From the NCBI GenBank assembly GCA_943370285.1, contig CALRQJ020000003.1, forward strand, positions 124,001 to 188,000: a DNA stretch of 64,000 nucleotides, in the 5' to 3' direction. This DNA comes from CALRQJ02 sp943370285. Lineage in GTDB: Bacteria > Bacteroidota > Bacteroidia > Chitinophagales > Chitinophagaceae. The notes below the pieces were generated by a model. That model saw only the letters and a program-made list of their open reading frames with translations, did not search any database and was not told where the DNA came from. Positions within the stretch are counted from its first letter, which is position 1. The number at the start of each line of letters is the position of its first letter. The translations under genes were made by a program, and so were the position numbers. Of the stretch, positions 1 to 8,818 are shown one piece after another.

Positions 1-2832
1 GTAGCAAATGTTACTGTTACAGTAAAAGGTACCACAAGCAGCACTCAAACTGCTACAGACGGTACGTACAAAATTAAAGCCGCAGGCACTGCAACTGCTT
101 TAGTATTTACTTCTGTAGGCTTTGGCCGTGTAGAAGTTGCTATTAGTGGTAGTGTTGTTGATGCAACAATTGCTGCTACTTCAGCAAACCTTAACGAAGT
201 AATAGTAGTTGGTTATGGTACGCAGCGTAAGAAAGATCTTACCGGTACTGTTGTAGCTGTAACGTCAAAAGATTTCGTAAAAGGACCTGTTACTACTCCC
301 GAGCAATTAATTGCAGGTAAAGTAGCCGGTGTTCAAATCAGCACCAACAGCGGTCAGCCGGGTGTAGGTAGCCGTATCCGTATTCGTGGCGGTACATCTT
401 TAAATGCTAGTAACGATCCACTGATTGTTATTGACGGTGTGCCTTTAGATAACAATGGCATCTCCGGTGCTCCTAACGCTTTGGCTTTAATCAACCCAAA
501 TGATATCGAAAGCTTCAACATCTTAAAAGATGCTTCTGCTGCTGCTATCTACGGTTCAAGGGCTGCGAATGGTGTAATCATCATTACCACTAAAAAAGGA
601 AGAAGAGGCAGCAAGTTGAATGTTAGCTTTTCTACTTTAAATACTATTGCTACTAAAACCGGCACTGTTGATGTAATGAACGCATCTGAGTATAGGGCTT
701 ATGTAAATGCAAATGGTTCAGCTTCTGATAAAGCTTTATTAGGTACTGCTAATACCGATTGGCAAGAACAAATTTATCGTTCTGCTTTTACTACTGATAA
801 TAACATCAGTTTGAGTGGTGGCTTGAAGCAATTGCCTTATCGTTTGTCTTTAGGATTTATGAACCAAGACGGTATCTTAAAGCGTAGTAACTTAAAACGT
901 TATAACGTAACTGCTAACTTATCTCCAAGTTTCTTCAACAATCACCTGAATGTAAATGCAAATGCGAAATACACTCATAATGAGAATTTCTTTGCTAATC
1001 AAGGCGCTATTGGTTCTGCTGTTTATTTCGATCCTACTAAACCTGTAATGAGTGGTAATAATAGCAAATATGGTGGTTATTATGAATGGACGTTTAATAA
1101 TGCCATCAATACATTGGCTCCAAAAAATCCTTTGGGTTTATTAAACCAAACGGAGAGTGTAAGTGATGTTGATCGTTTTATTGGTAATGTGCAATTGGAT
1201 TATAAATTCCATTTCTTACCAGAGTTAAGAGCTAACTTGAATGTGGGTGTTGATAATAGTACAGGCGGTGGTACAACTTTTGTTCCAGCTTCAGCAGCAC
1301 AAGATTCGGCTCGTGGTGGTCGGTTCAATCAGTATGAACAAAAGAATACAAATAAGTTATTTGAATTTTATTTCAACTACGTAAAAAATATCCCTTCTAT
1401 TAAGAGTCGTATTGATGTAATGGCTGGTCATAGCTATCAAGATTGGGAAACTAGAAGTCCTTCATTTGCTGATTTAAGAGCAGATAAAGTAACGGTTGTT
1501 ACACCAAAAGGTCAGCCTTATCAAGCACAAAAAACTTTGGTATCTTTCTATGGAAGATTGAACTATGCATTGATGAACAAATACTTGTTAACTGTTAACT
1601 TCAGAAGAGATGGTTCATCAAGATTTAGCAAAGACAATCGTTGGGGTAATTTCCCATCAGCTGCTTTAGGTTGGAATATCAGTGATGAAGATTTTATGAA
1701 AGGTCAGAAAGTATTTTCTAACTTAAAACTTCGTGCCGGTTGGGGTAAAATTGGTCAGCAAGATGGTATTTATGAGTACGCTTATCAACCAAACTATTTC
1801 TATGGTGATAGCGCTGCACAATACCAATTCGGTAACGGATATGTACCTGTTGTTCGTCCAAACGCATACGATGCGAATTTGAAATGGGAAGAAACTGAAA
1901 GCCGTAACATTGGGTTAGATATGGGCTTTTTCGGCGGTAAATTAAACGTAACTGTTGATTACTACGAAAAAGATACCAGAGATTTATTAGCTGTTGTGCC
2001 TGCACCTGCCGGTACTAACTTCTCTGATAAAATTACAACTAACGTAGGTTCTATTAAGAATCGTGGTTTAGAAACAGTTATCAATACAACTGTTATAGAT
2101 AAAAAAGATTTCACACTTGATTTGGGTTATAACTTAACCTGGATTATCCAAAATGAAATCACCAAATTACAGTTAGTAAACGATCCGGCCTACTTAGGTA
2201 CACCAACAGGTGGTGGTGCTGGTTTTAATAACGTTCAAATTCACTCTGTAGGTTACAGACCATCTACTTTCTTCTTACACCGTCAAGTATACAATGCTGC
2301 CGGCAGACCAATGGAAGGTGTATATGAAGACATTAACGGTGATGGTATCATTAACGATTTTGATAAGCAGTGGGTTAAAAATCCAGATCCAACCGTATTT
2401 ATGGGCTTTACTGCAAATGCTACTTATAAGAAATTATCTGCAGGCTTTGTACTACGTGCCAACTTTGGTAACTACATCTACAATGGTGTACATTCTAACT
2501 CAGCTATTTACCAAAACATTAGCTCAGGTCAAAACTATCTGAACAATGCCCACGTAAATATTTTAGAAACTAACTTCAGACAGCGTCAAGTATTTTCTGA
2601 TTACTATTTAGAGAATGCTTCTTTCTTGAGAATGGATAACCTTTATTTCAATTATGATTTTGGTACGCCATTTAAGAATAAAGACGTTCGTTTAAGAATG
2701 AATGTGAACTGTCAGAACGTATTTGTTGTTACTAAATACTCAGGTTTAGATCCTGAAATTAATGGTGGTGTTGATAATACTATTTATCCAAGACCTCGTA
2801 TGTATGCAGTAGGCTTCAATCTTGATTTTTAA
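1..2832 (+). CDS. SusC/RagA-family TonB-linked outer membrane protein (5' end missing)
   Basis: Outer-membrane TonB-dependent transporter of the SusC type, which with its SusD lid lipoprotein imports oligosaccharides or peptides. The frame is open from base 1, so the signal peptide and start of the N-terminal carboxypeptidase-like domain lie outside the window. Visible codons 1-60 are the rest of that beta-sandwich domain; EVIVVGYGTQ at about 66-75 is the conserved segment before the plug; the plug carries RIRIRGG, PLIVIDGVPLD and the SusC signature DASAAAIYGSRAANGV; the rest is the beta-barrel, ending NLDF. A GTG at 439 lies inside the plug and is not a real start. SusD follows after 24 bp and SusE after that, so the three form one operon. 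The substrate is not certain; the SusE partner suggests an alpha-glucan. Confidence 0.95.
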   Translation, partial: VANVTVTVKGTTSSTQTATDGTYKIKAAGTATALVFTSVGFGRVEVAISGSVVDATIAATSANLNEVIVVGYGTQRKKDLTGTVVAVTSKDFVKGPVTTPEQLIAGKVAGVQISTNSGQPGVGSRIRIRGGTSLNASNDPLIVIDGVPLDNNGISGAPNALALINPNDIESFNILKDASAAAIYGSRAANGVIIITTKKGRRGSKLNVSFSTLNTIATKTGTVDVMNASEYRAYVNANGSASDKALLGTANTDWQEQIYRSAFTTDNNISLSGGLKQLPYRLSLGFMNQDGILKRSNLKRYNVTANLSPSFFNNHLNVNANAKYTHNENFFANQGAIGSAVYFDPTKPVMSGNNSKYGGYYEWTFNNAINTLAPKNPLGLLNQTESVSDVDRFIGNVQLDYKFHFLPELRANLNVGVDNSTGGGTTFVPASAAQDSARGGRFNQYEQKNTNKLFEFYFNYVKNIPSIKSRIDVMAGHSYQDWETRSPSFADLRADKVTVVTPKGQPYQAQKTLVSFYGRLNYALMNKYLLTVNFRRDGSSRFSKDNRWGNFPSAALGWNISDEDFMKGQKVFSNLKLRAGWGKIGQQDGIYEYAYQPNYFYGDSAAQYQFGNGYVPVVRPNAYDANLKWEETESRNIGLDMGFFGGKLNVTVDYYEKDTRDLLAVVPAPAGTNFSDKITTNVGSIKNRGLETVINTTVIDKKDFTLDLGYNLTWIIQNEITKLQLVNDPAYLGTPTGGGAGFNNVQIHSVGYRPSTFFLHRQVYNAAGRPMEGVYEDINGDGIINDFDKQWVKNPDPTVFMGFTANATYKKLSAGFVLRANFGNYIYNGVHSNSAIYQNISSGQNYLNNAHVNILETNFRQRQVFSDYYLENASFLRMDNLYFNYDFGTPFKNKDVRLRMNVNCQNVFVVTKYSGLDPEINGGVDNTIYPRPRMYAVGFNLDF

Positions 2833-2856
2833 TTCATTAATTATAAAACCTGAACA

Positions 2857-4437
2857 ATGAGAATAAAAATTTTATCATCGGTACTGGCAGCAACTATTGC
2901 GCTGACCTCATGTACCAAAGACCTGGACAGGGTTCCAGAACAAGCCTTCACTTCAGAAGTGCTGTTCAAGACCGAAGCGGGTTACAGAAGCGCCTTGGCT
3001 AAAATTTATGGCGGCTTAGCCCTAACGGGTAATAGCGGTCCTGCCGGATCTGGCGATATCTCTTCTATTTCTGACGAAGGTTTCTCTTCTTATATCCGTA
3101 TTTACTGGAAAATGCAGGAGTTGCCTACAGATGAAGCCGTAATTGGCTGGAACGACAAAACCATTAAAGATTTTCACGAAATGGATTGGAACGCTGCCGA
3201 CGAATTTATTGCCGGTATGTACAGCCGTTTGTTCTTCCAAATTACATTAGCTAATAACTTTATTATTGAGTCTGCCGATTCAAAATTAGCAGACCGTGGT
3301 ATTAGTGGTGCTGATGCCGATAAAGTAAGGGCATACAGGGCTGAGGCTCGTTTTTTAAGAGCATTAAGCTATATGCATGCTTTAGATTTTTATGGCAAAC
3401 CAACTTTTGTAACCGATGCTAACCCAATTGGTGCATTCTTACCTACACAAGCTACTAAAGCTCAATTATTCACATACATTGAAACTGAATTATTGGCTTT
3501 AGAAAATATTCTACCTGCTCCTAAAGCAAACGAATATGGCCGTGCAGACCGAGCTGCTGTTTGGATGACCTTAGCTAACCTTTACTTGAATGCTCAAGTG
3601 TACACAGGTACTGCTAAAAATACCGAAGCAGTAACTTATGCTAAAAAAGTAATTGCTGGTGGTTATACTTTGAATACCAACTATGCTTGGAATTTCTTGG
3701 CCGATAATCATACTTCTCCGGAATCTATCTTTTCTGTTGCCTTTGATGGTAACAAAAGCCGTACTTGGGGAGGAACTACTTTCTTAGTACATGCATCTGT
3801 AGGTGGAGATATGAATATTGCCGATTTTGGAATTGATGGTGGATGGGGCGGTATTCGTACAACAAGTGCATTTGTAAATAAATTCTCTGATCCTAGTGGT
3901 AATACCGATAAAAGAGCCATGTTCCAAACCAATGGACAAAACTTAAATATCAACGATATTGGAGAGTTTAGAGATGGCTATGCAATCCGCAAATGGAAGA
4001 ATGTAACCAAAACAAATACTCCGGGTAGCAATCCTACTTGGGTAGATACAGATTTTCCTATGTTCCGTTTAGCTGAAGCGTATCTGATTTATGCTGAAGC
4101 TGTTTTACGTGGCGGTGCCGGTGGCGATGCTGCAACAGCATTAGGTTATATCAATGCTTTACGTCAGAGGGCTTATGGTAATGCAACAGGAAATATCAAT
4201 GCTGGTCAGCTTACTTTAGATTTTATCTTAGACGAAAGAGCTAGAGAATTGTATTGGGAAGGAAAACGTAGAACTGACCTTATCCGTTATAATCGCTTTA
4301 CCACTGCCACTTATGTTTGGCCTTGGAAAGGTGGTGTAGCCGGTGGCCGTGCAGTAGAGGATTTTAGAAATACCTATCCTATTCCTGCACCAGAAATCAA
4401 CGCTAATCCAAACCTGACTCAAAATACAGGATACTAA
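2857..4437 (+). CDS. SusD/RagB-family nutrient-binding outer membrane lipoprotein
   Basis: Surface lipoprotein that acts as the hinged substrate-capturing lid over its SusC partner, encoded 24 bp upstream. The protein is 526 residues with a lipoprotein signal peptide (lipobox ALTSC, Cys19) and the SusD layout: N-terminal TPR-like helices (RAYRAEARFLRALSYMH around 165-185), a variable ligand region, and the C-terminal RagB part with FRLAEAYLIYAEAVLR and LDERARELYWEGKRRTDLIR, closing with the family-typical PIPAPEINANP segment. The length is normal. It is followed by a strong hairpin and then the SusE-like gene. The fold and role are clear; the bound substrate is inferred only from the SusE neighbour. 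Confidence 0.95.
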   Translation: MRIKILSSVLAATIALTSCTKDLDRVPEQAFTSEVLFKTEAGYRSALAKIYGGLALTGNSGPAGSGDISSISDEGFSSYIRIYWKMQELPTDEAVIGWNDKTIKDFHEMDWNAADEFIAGMYSRLFFQITLANNFIIESADSKLADRGISGADADKVRAYRAEARFLRALSYMHALDFYGKPTFVTDANPIGAFLPTQATKAQLFTYIETELLALENILPAPKANEYGRADRAAVWMTLANLYLNAQVYTGTAKNTEAVTYAKKVIAGGYTLNTNYAWNFLADNHTSPESIFSVAFDGNKSRTWGGTTFLVHASVGGDMNIADFGIDGGWGGIRTTSAFVNKFSDPSGNTDKRAMFQTNGQNLNINDIGEFRDGYAIRKWKNVTKTNTPGSNPTWVDTDFPMFRLAEAYLIYAEAVLRGGAGGDAATALGYINALRQRAYGNATGNINAGQLTLDFILDERARELYWEGKRRTDLIRYNRFTTATYVWPWKGGVAGGRAVEDFRNTYPIPAPEINANPNLTQNTGY

Positions 4438-4444
4438 TTTTAAA

Positions 4445-4468
4445 AGGGTGTATAGCCTTATACACCCT
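4445..4468 (+). terminator. Perfect intercistronic hairpin between susD and susE
   Basis: A perfect 10-bp inverted repeat (AGGGTGTATA / TATACACCCT) with a 4-nt loop starts 8 bp after the susD stop codon. The sequence after it (GCTTTATAAC) is only weakly T-rich. It may be a leaky terminator or a processing and stability hairpin that lowers susE expression relative to susCD. Strand is assigned from the operon direction. Confidence 0.55.
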
Positions 4469-4496
4469 GCTTTATAACACGTAAAAACGTAGCACA

Positions 4497-5564
4497 ATGA
4501 AAAAAATATTCAAAAACTATCTAACCCTCGCTTTAAGTGCAGTGGTGTTATTCACTTCTTGCAAAAAAGATGAAGTGAAGTTGGTAGCCAAACAAGGTAC
4601 TACACCTTTACTTACGGCCTCAGCCACTACGCTTAATCTATTGCAGGCAGAACAAAATAACGATGCAGTTACTTTTAGCTGGTCAAAACAATTTTGGGGT
4701 GTAAACACTGCATCTGTAAATTATTCTTTACAGTTTATTAAAGATGGTGGCAACTGGAATACGCCAGGCTTAGAAGTAAGCATGTCTGAATTGCTAACAA
4801 AGAAGTATACAGTTGGCGATTTCAATAAAGAAATGGTGAAATTCCTTGATCCGGATGTAACAGTAGATGTTTGGGTAAGGGTAAAGACTGAAATACCTAA
4901 CAGTATTGCCATTACTTATTCTTCTCCGGTTAAATTAACGATTAGACCTTACCGTGATATCATTTTCTATGATTTTCCTGCTGCAATGAATATTGCCGGT
5001 AATTTTCAAGGTTGGGATCCAGGAAGTGCTCCACAAATCGTAAACACTAAAAATGGTGGTTATGCCGGATACGAAGGCTATATCAACTTTGCTAATCCTA
5101 CACCAGAATTCAAAGTTGTTAGAGGTAACAACTGGGGTGCCGGTGACCATGGTGATGGCGGCGGTGGTACTTTAACTGCTAATGGCGGACCAAACTTAAT
5201 GTTAACCAACGGTGCCGGTGTTTACCGCATGAGAGTTAACGCTGCAAGAACAACTTGGAGTGCTGATAAAATCAATACTTGGGGTATTATTGGTAGTGCA
5301 ATTCCTGTTACCGGTTGGAACTCAAGTGTTGCTATGACTATGGGAACAGACGGAAACTATTCAATTACAACCAATTTAAATGCTGGTGAAATCAAATTCA
5401 GAGCTAATAACGATTGGGTAATTGACTTTGGTGATAATGCTCCCGCTAATGGTGAACCTGATTACGGTGGTGCTAATATTCAAGTAGCATCTGCCGGTAA
5501 CTACACCATCAAATTAAATATTGGTAGAGCCGGTAACTATAACTACACCATTAAGAAGAACTAA
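4497..5564 (+). CDS. SusE/SusF-type starch-binding outer membrane lipoprotein
   Basis: Third gene of the SusCD operon. SusE and SusF proteins are surface lipoproteins with tandem carbohydrate-binding modules that hold starch near the SusCD importer. The 355-residue product has a lipobox (LFTSC, Cys22), an N-terminal SusE Ig-like domain (SATTLNLLQAEQNNDAVTFSW region, about 40-150), and two CBM-like modules. The first has MNIAGNFQGWDPG near 163-175. The second has WGIIGSAIPVTGWNS near 262-276, followed by KFRANNDWVIDFG, matching the pattern seen in starch-binding SusE/SusF domains. No amylase, glucosidase or SusR-type regulator lies nearby, so enzymes for this locus must be elsewhere or upstream of the window. 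Confidence 0.85.
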   Translation: MKKIFKNYLTLALSAVVLFTSCKKDEVKLVAKQGTTPLLTASATTLNLLQAEQNNDAVTFSWSKQFWGVNTASVNYSLQFIKDGGNWNTPGLEVSMSELLTKKYTVGDFNKEMVKFLDPDVTVDVWVRVKTEIPNSIAITYSSPVKLTIRPYRDIIFYDFPAAMNIAGNFQGWDPGSAPQIVNTKNGGYAGYEGYINFANPTPEFKVVRGNNWGAGDHGDGGGGTLTANGGPNLMLTNGAGVYRMRVNAARTTWSADKINTWGIIGSAIPVTGWNSSVAMTMGTDGNYSITTNLNAGEIKFRANNDWVIDFGDNAPANGEPDYGGANIQVASAGNYTIKLNIGRAGNYNYTIKKN

Positions 5565-5590
5565 TATTTGCTTTTTATAGCTAAGAAACT

Positions 5591-5624
5591 AACCGGCTCC
5601 TCAACAAGGGCCGGTTTTCTTTTT
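5591..5624 (+). terminator. Rho-independent terminator after the susCDE operon
   Basis: The stem AACCGGC / GCCGGTT (5591-5597 and 5610-5616) is followed by TTTTCTTTTT. It lies 27 bp after the susE stop and cleanly separates the uptake operon from the yicC-type gene. Confidence 0.85.
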
Positions 5625-5683
5625 ACAACAACGCCTTTTCAGTTACTTTTACCTACATAAATAATTAATTTAAGTGAATTTTA

Positions 5684-5711
5684 GATTCACTATTCACCAT
5701 TCACTATTCAC
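5684..5711 (+). repeat. Tandem heptamer repeat, four copies of NATTCAC
   Basis: Four consecutive 7-bp units (GATTCAC, TATTCAC, CATTCAC, TATTCAC) end one base before the proposed ATG of the yicC-type gene. The unit is not a multiple of three, so any upstream in-frame start reading through it would shift frame with copy number. It occupies the ribosome-binding region. Confidence 0.85.
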
Positions 5712-5712
5712 T

Positions 5713-6588
5713 ATGTTATACTCCATGACAGGTTTTGGAAGGTTTGAACAAGCCGTTGGCGATAAGAATTTTCTGGTAGAAATTAGGGCATTGAACGGCA
5801 AGCAAATGGATATCAGATTAAACATGCCCCAGCTGTTGAAACCGTACGAGATTGATATTCGAAATATACTTACCGAGCATATTATGAGAGGTAGTGTAGA
5901 ATGTTCTATTAATCTAAAACAAAATGGTTCGGCAAAACCAGTTTCCATTAATACAGAACTAGCAAAAGCATATTACAAACCGGTTGAAGCATTGGCAAAA
6001 GAGCTGAATTTAGATGCCGGTCAGATATTGAGTACTTTGCTCAAATTACCCGATGTCATTGCTCCAACTAACGAAATGCTATCACCCGAGGAGTGGGTAG
6101 AATTTCAACAAGTACTAAAGGGTGCCATCAATTTGTTGAATGGTCATAGAGCCGAAGAAGGTAAATCATTAGAAGCCGATTTGTTATTACGTATAGATAA
6201 TATTTTAGAGCAACAAGCTCATGTTATGGAAATGGAGCCTAGCCGCCGTTCTAAAATCAGAGAAGGATTGGTTAAGGTGTTGGAAGATAATGTAGGCAAA
6301 GAAAATTATGATCCCAATCGTTTAGAACAGGAGTTAATTTACTACATCGAAAAAATAGACATCAGCGAAGAACAAGTTAGACTGCAAAATCATTGCAAAT
6401 ATTTTAGAGATATTCTTCAAGAAAAAGAAATCAGTAAGGGAAAAAAACTCTCTTTTATCTTACAAGAAATTGGCAGAGAAATCAATACAACCGGTTCTAA
6501 AGCTTACGATTCATCTATTCAAAAATGTGTAGTACAGATGAAAGATGAATTAGAAAAAGCCAAAGAACAAGTACTAAATGTGTTGTAA
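5713..6588 (+). CDS. YicC/YloC-family endoribonuclease
   Basis: Member of the YicC family, ring-forming metal-dependent endoribonucleases that act on structured or small RNAs. The 291-residue length matches E. coli YicC. The N-terminal YicC-like domain starts MLYSMTGFGR, the family hallmark, and the C-terminal DUF1732 part ends with the conserved EIGREINTTGSKA region about 30 residues from the end. ATG 5713 was chosen because MTGFGR is normally within five residues of the N-terminus; an in-frame GTG 13 codons upstream would only add residues encoded by the heptamer repeat. In this phylum the gene is often near gmk; that gene is not seen here. Confidence 0.88.
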   Translation: MLYSMTGFGRFEQAVGDKNFLVEIRALNGKQMDIRLNMPQLLKPYEIDIRNILTEHIMRGSVECSINLKQNGSAKPVSINTELAKAYYKPVEALAKELNLDAGQILSTLLKLPDVIAPTNEMLSPEEWVEFQQVLKGAINLLNGHRAEEGKSLEADLLLRIDNILEQQAHVMEMEPSRRSKIREGLVKVLEDNVGKENYDPNRLEQELIYYIEKIDISEEQVRLQNHCKYFRDILQEKEISKGKKLSFILQEIGREINTTGSKAYDSSIQKCVVQMKDELEKAKEQVLNVL

Positions 6589-6611
6589 GAAAATTTCAAT
6601 GGCGGTACACT

Positions 6612-6619
6612 TATCTTTG
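6612..6619 (+). promoter_or_regulatory. Promoter -7 box (TATCTTTG) for gldH
   Basis: An exact match to the Bacteroidota TAnnTTTG -7 consensus, 21 bp before the gldH ATG and downstream of the yicC-type stop codon. No convincing -33 TTG was found at the expected spacing. Confidence 0.6.
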
Positions 6620-6640
6620 TAAAAAACATTGTTGAAAAAC

Positions 6641-7111
6641 ATGAAGTTCAATTATAGCTATTTATTATTATTGCTTATTGTAGGACTCTTAATCAATAGC
6701 TGCACTACTATAGATGTATACGAGAAAACTGCCGCTATGCCCAAGCATGAGTGGAAAGAAAAACATACACCAAGTTTTACATTTGCCATTTCAGATACTA
6801 CATCGCTGTATAATATTTTTGTAGTATTGAGGCATACCGATGCTTATCATTTCAATAATATCTGGTTGAATTTAACTACAAAAACACCGCTTGATAGTAC
6901 CGGCCCGCAACAATTAAATTTGCAATTGGCCGACAATAAAAATGGATGGCTGGGTACAGGCATGGATGATATTTATGAGCATCGAATTAAAATAGCCGGC
7001 CCATCAAAACTGCACAAAGGGAACTACACTTTTACTTTGCAGCATATCATGAGAGAAGAGCCACTGCAATTTATTTTGCATGCAGGCATAAGAGTAGAAA
7101 AGGCGAAATAA
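6641..7111 (+). CDS. gldH: Gliding motility lipoprotein GldH
   Basis: GldH is an outer-membrane-associated lipoprotein needed for gliding in Flavobacterium johnsoniae; its molecular role within the gliding machinery is unresolved. The product is 156 residues with a lipobox (INSC, Cys21). Family-typical stretches are VYEKTAAMPKHEWKEKHTP, TSLYNIFVVLRHTDAYHFNN and IWLNLTTKTP, and the length fits. ATG 6641 starts the signal peptide; a TTG four codons earlier is less likely. A TATCTTTG box lies just upstream. The gene is followed by a histidine kinase 11 bp downstream, probably co-transcribed. In Flavobacteria gldH is commonly found with holB and ricT (from memory), but here those genes are 14 kb away. 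Confidence 0.9.
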   Translation: MKFNYSYLLLLLIVGLLINSCTTIDVYEKTAAMPKHEWKEKHTPSFTFAISDTTSLYNIFVVLRHTDAYHFNNIWLNLTTKTPLDSTGPQQLNLQLADNKNGWLGTGMDDIYEHRIKIAGPSKLHKGNYTFTLQHIMREEPLQFILHAGIRVEKAK

Positions 7112-7122
7112 TATTGATTGCC

Positions 7123-8100
7123 ATGCCAGATGATATTCAAAAACGCAAACTACTTACCATTACCATTGTTTATTGGGTGTTATTGTTATATATCATTGCA
7201 GCTTTAGTATGGTGGTTTGTTGCACTGAATCAACAAAATCATGCACTTACTATTACTCGACTTTTGGAGTTAAAACAAGATGATCCAACTTATGCTATTC
7301 AAGTAGATAAAATCCTTGCTATTGAACAGCGTAAAACAACACAGTATATCGGCGAAGGGGTAACTTTTTTTATTTTAATTGTAATTGGAGCTGTGTTCGT
7401 TTACAGAGCAACTAGAAAACAAATTCATCTATCGGGTCAGCAGCAAAATTTTATGATGGCCATTACCCATGAACTTAAAACGCCTATCGCCATCACCAAA
7501 CTAAATTTAGAAACACTTCAAAAAAGAAAACTAGAAGAAAGTCAACAACAGAAACTGATTCAAAATACCCTGCATGAAGCCAATAGGCTGAATTTATTAT
7601 GTAGTAATATTTTATTTGCTTCGCAGTTAGATGCCGGTGCCTATACATTTACTAAAAACACCGTTAATTTTTCTGATGTAGTTGAAGGCTGTGTATCAGA
7701 TTTCAAACAACGCTTTCCCAATCGTCCAATCTCTGCTGCTATAATGGATAATGTTGAAGTGTATGGCGAAGAATTATTGCTACAAATGCTTGTTAATAAT
7801 CTGCTAGAAAATGCTTTAAAGTATGCTCCAAAAGAAACGGCAGTTGTAGTTGAGTTAACAGCCAGCCCAAAAGAGGTAATACTGAAAGTAAAAGATAATG
7901 GTCCGGGTATTAGTGATGAAGAAAAGACGAAAGTGTTTGATAAATTTTATCGTATTGGTAGCGAAAATGTACGAAAAACAAAAGGCACCGGCTTAGGCTT
8001 ATACCTCTGTAAAAAAATAGCTAGCGATCATAATGCAAACATTATGGTGACAAATAACCAACCTCAAGGCTGTATTTTTGCAGTAACATTTAAATCGTAA
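7123..8100 (+). CDS. Membrane sensor histidine kinase
   Basis: Two-component sensor kinase of 325 residues. Two transmembrane segments (about 9-33 and 77-95) flank a very short periplasmic stretch of some 40 residues, so the stimulus may be sensed within or near the membrane. The cytoplasmic part has the H-box MMAITHELKTP (His116), N-box NNLLENALKYAP, and G-boxes DNGPGIS and GTGLGLYL. There is no obvious HAMP domain. ATG 7123 is preferred to a TTG three codons upstream. The response regulator begins 2 bp after the stop, so the pair is translationally linked and almost certainly cognate. The regulon is unknown. Confidence 0.93.
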   Translation: MPDDIQKRKLLTITIVYWVLLLYIIAALVWWFVALNQQNHALTITRLLELKQDDPTYAIQVDKILAIEQRKTTQYIGEGVTFFILIVIGAVFVYRATRKQIHLSGQQQNFMMAITHELKTPIAITKLNLETLQKRKLEESQQQKLIQNTLHEANRLNLLCSNILFASQLDAGAYTFTKNTVNFSDVVEGCVSDFKQRFPNRPISAAIMDNVEVYGEELLLQMLVNNLLENALKYAPKETAVVVELTASPKEVILKVKDNGPGISDEEKTKVFDKFYRIGSENVRKTKGTGLGLYLCKKIASDHNANIMVTNNQPQGCIFAVTFKS

Positions 8101-8102
8101 TC

Positions 8103-8813
8103 ATGGCTTTCGATAATACAAAGGGCAGCATTTTGCTGGTGGAGGATGAAGAAAACCTACACGAAGCATTAAAGTTAAACTTAGAAATGGATGGCTACGA
8201 AGTAAGCTCTGCTTTTGATGGCAATGAAGCTATAAAAGCAGTAGCCAATGAATATTTTGACTTGATTATTATGGATGTGATGTTACCTGAGATGGACGGT
8301 ATCAGCGTTACAGAAACCATTAGAGTGAACAATAATGAAGTGCCTATTTTAATGTTGAGTGCAAAAAATACAAGTGCAGATAGGGTGTTGGGTTTAAAAA
8401 AAGGCGCTGATGATTATCTTACTAAACCGTTTAATTTAGAGGAGTTGTTGTTACGGGTTGAAAAGCTAATTCAAAAAAACAAGAAATTACAAGATAAAGA
8501 AACGGTTGGCGATGTGTATGAATTTGGTAACAACAGAATAGATTTTAAAGCACAAGATGCTGTCTCCTACAAGGGTGAACAAATTCAACTCAGTAAGAAA
8601 GAAGCAATGTTATTGAAACTGTTGATTGAAAATAAAAATGAAGTAGTAACCCGTGAAAAAATTCTTCAAGTTGTTTGGGGTTATAATGTTTATCCTACTA
8701 CTCGTACGATTGATAATTTCATATTAAGTTTTAGAAAATATTTTGAAGAAGATAGTCGTAATCCAACTTACTTCCATTCAGTAAGAGGAGTGGGCTATAA
8801 ATATTCTGAATAG
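8103..8813 (+). CDS. OmpR/PhoB-family response regulator
   Basis: DNA-binding partner of the adjacent histidine kinase, 236 residues. The N-terminal receiver domain has the acidic pair in LLVEDEEN, phospho-acceptor Asp58 in IIMDVMLPEMDG, the conserved Ser in LMLSAK and the Lys in YLTKPF. The C-terminal winged helix (about 135-235) has LSKKEAMLLKLL and the recognition region RTIDNFILSFRKYF, ending HSVRGVGYKY, typical of OmpR/PhoB proteins. The start codon lies 2 bp after the kinase stop. It is convergent with the BatD-like gene, with only 5 bp between stop codons and no visible terminator. Confidence 0.93.
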   Translation: MAFDNTKGSILLVEDEENLHEALKLNLEMDGYEVSSAFDGNEAIKAVANEYFDLIIMDVMLPEMDGISVTETIRVNNNEVPILMLSAKNTSADRVLGLKKGADDYLTKPFNLEELLLRVEKLIQKNKKLQDKETVGDVYEFGNNRIDFKAQDAVSYKGEQIQLSKKEAMLLKLLIENKNEVVTREKILQVVWGYNVYPTTRTIDNFILSFRKYFEEDSRNPTYFHSVRGVGYKYSE

Positions 8814-8818
8814 GAGTA

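Noticed and set aside
439..441. GTG as the start of the first SusC gene
   Set aside because: The frame is open and SusC-like from base 1, including the carboxypeptidase-like domain and the plug start, so this codon is internal.
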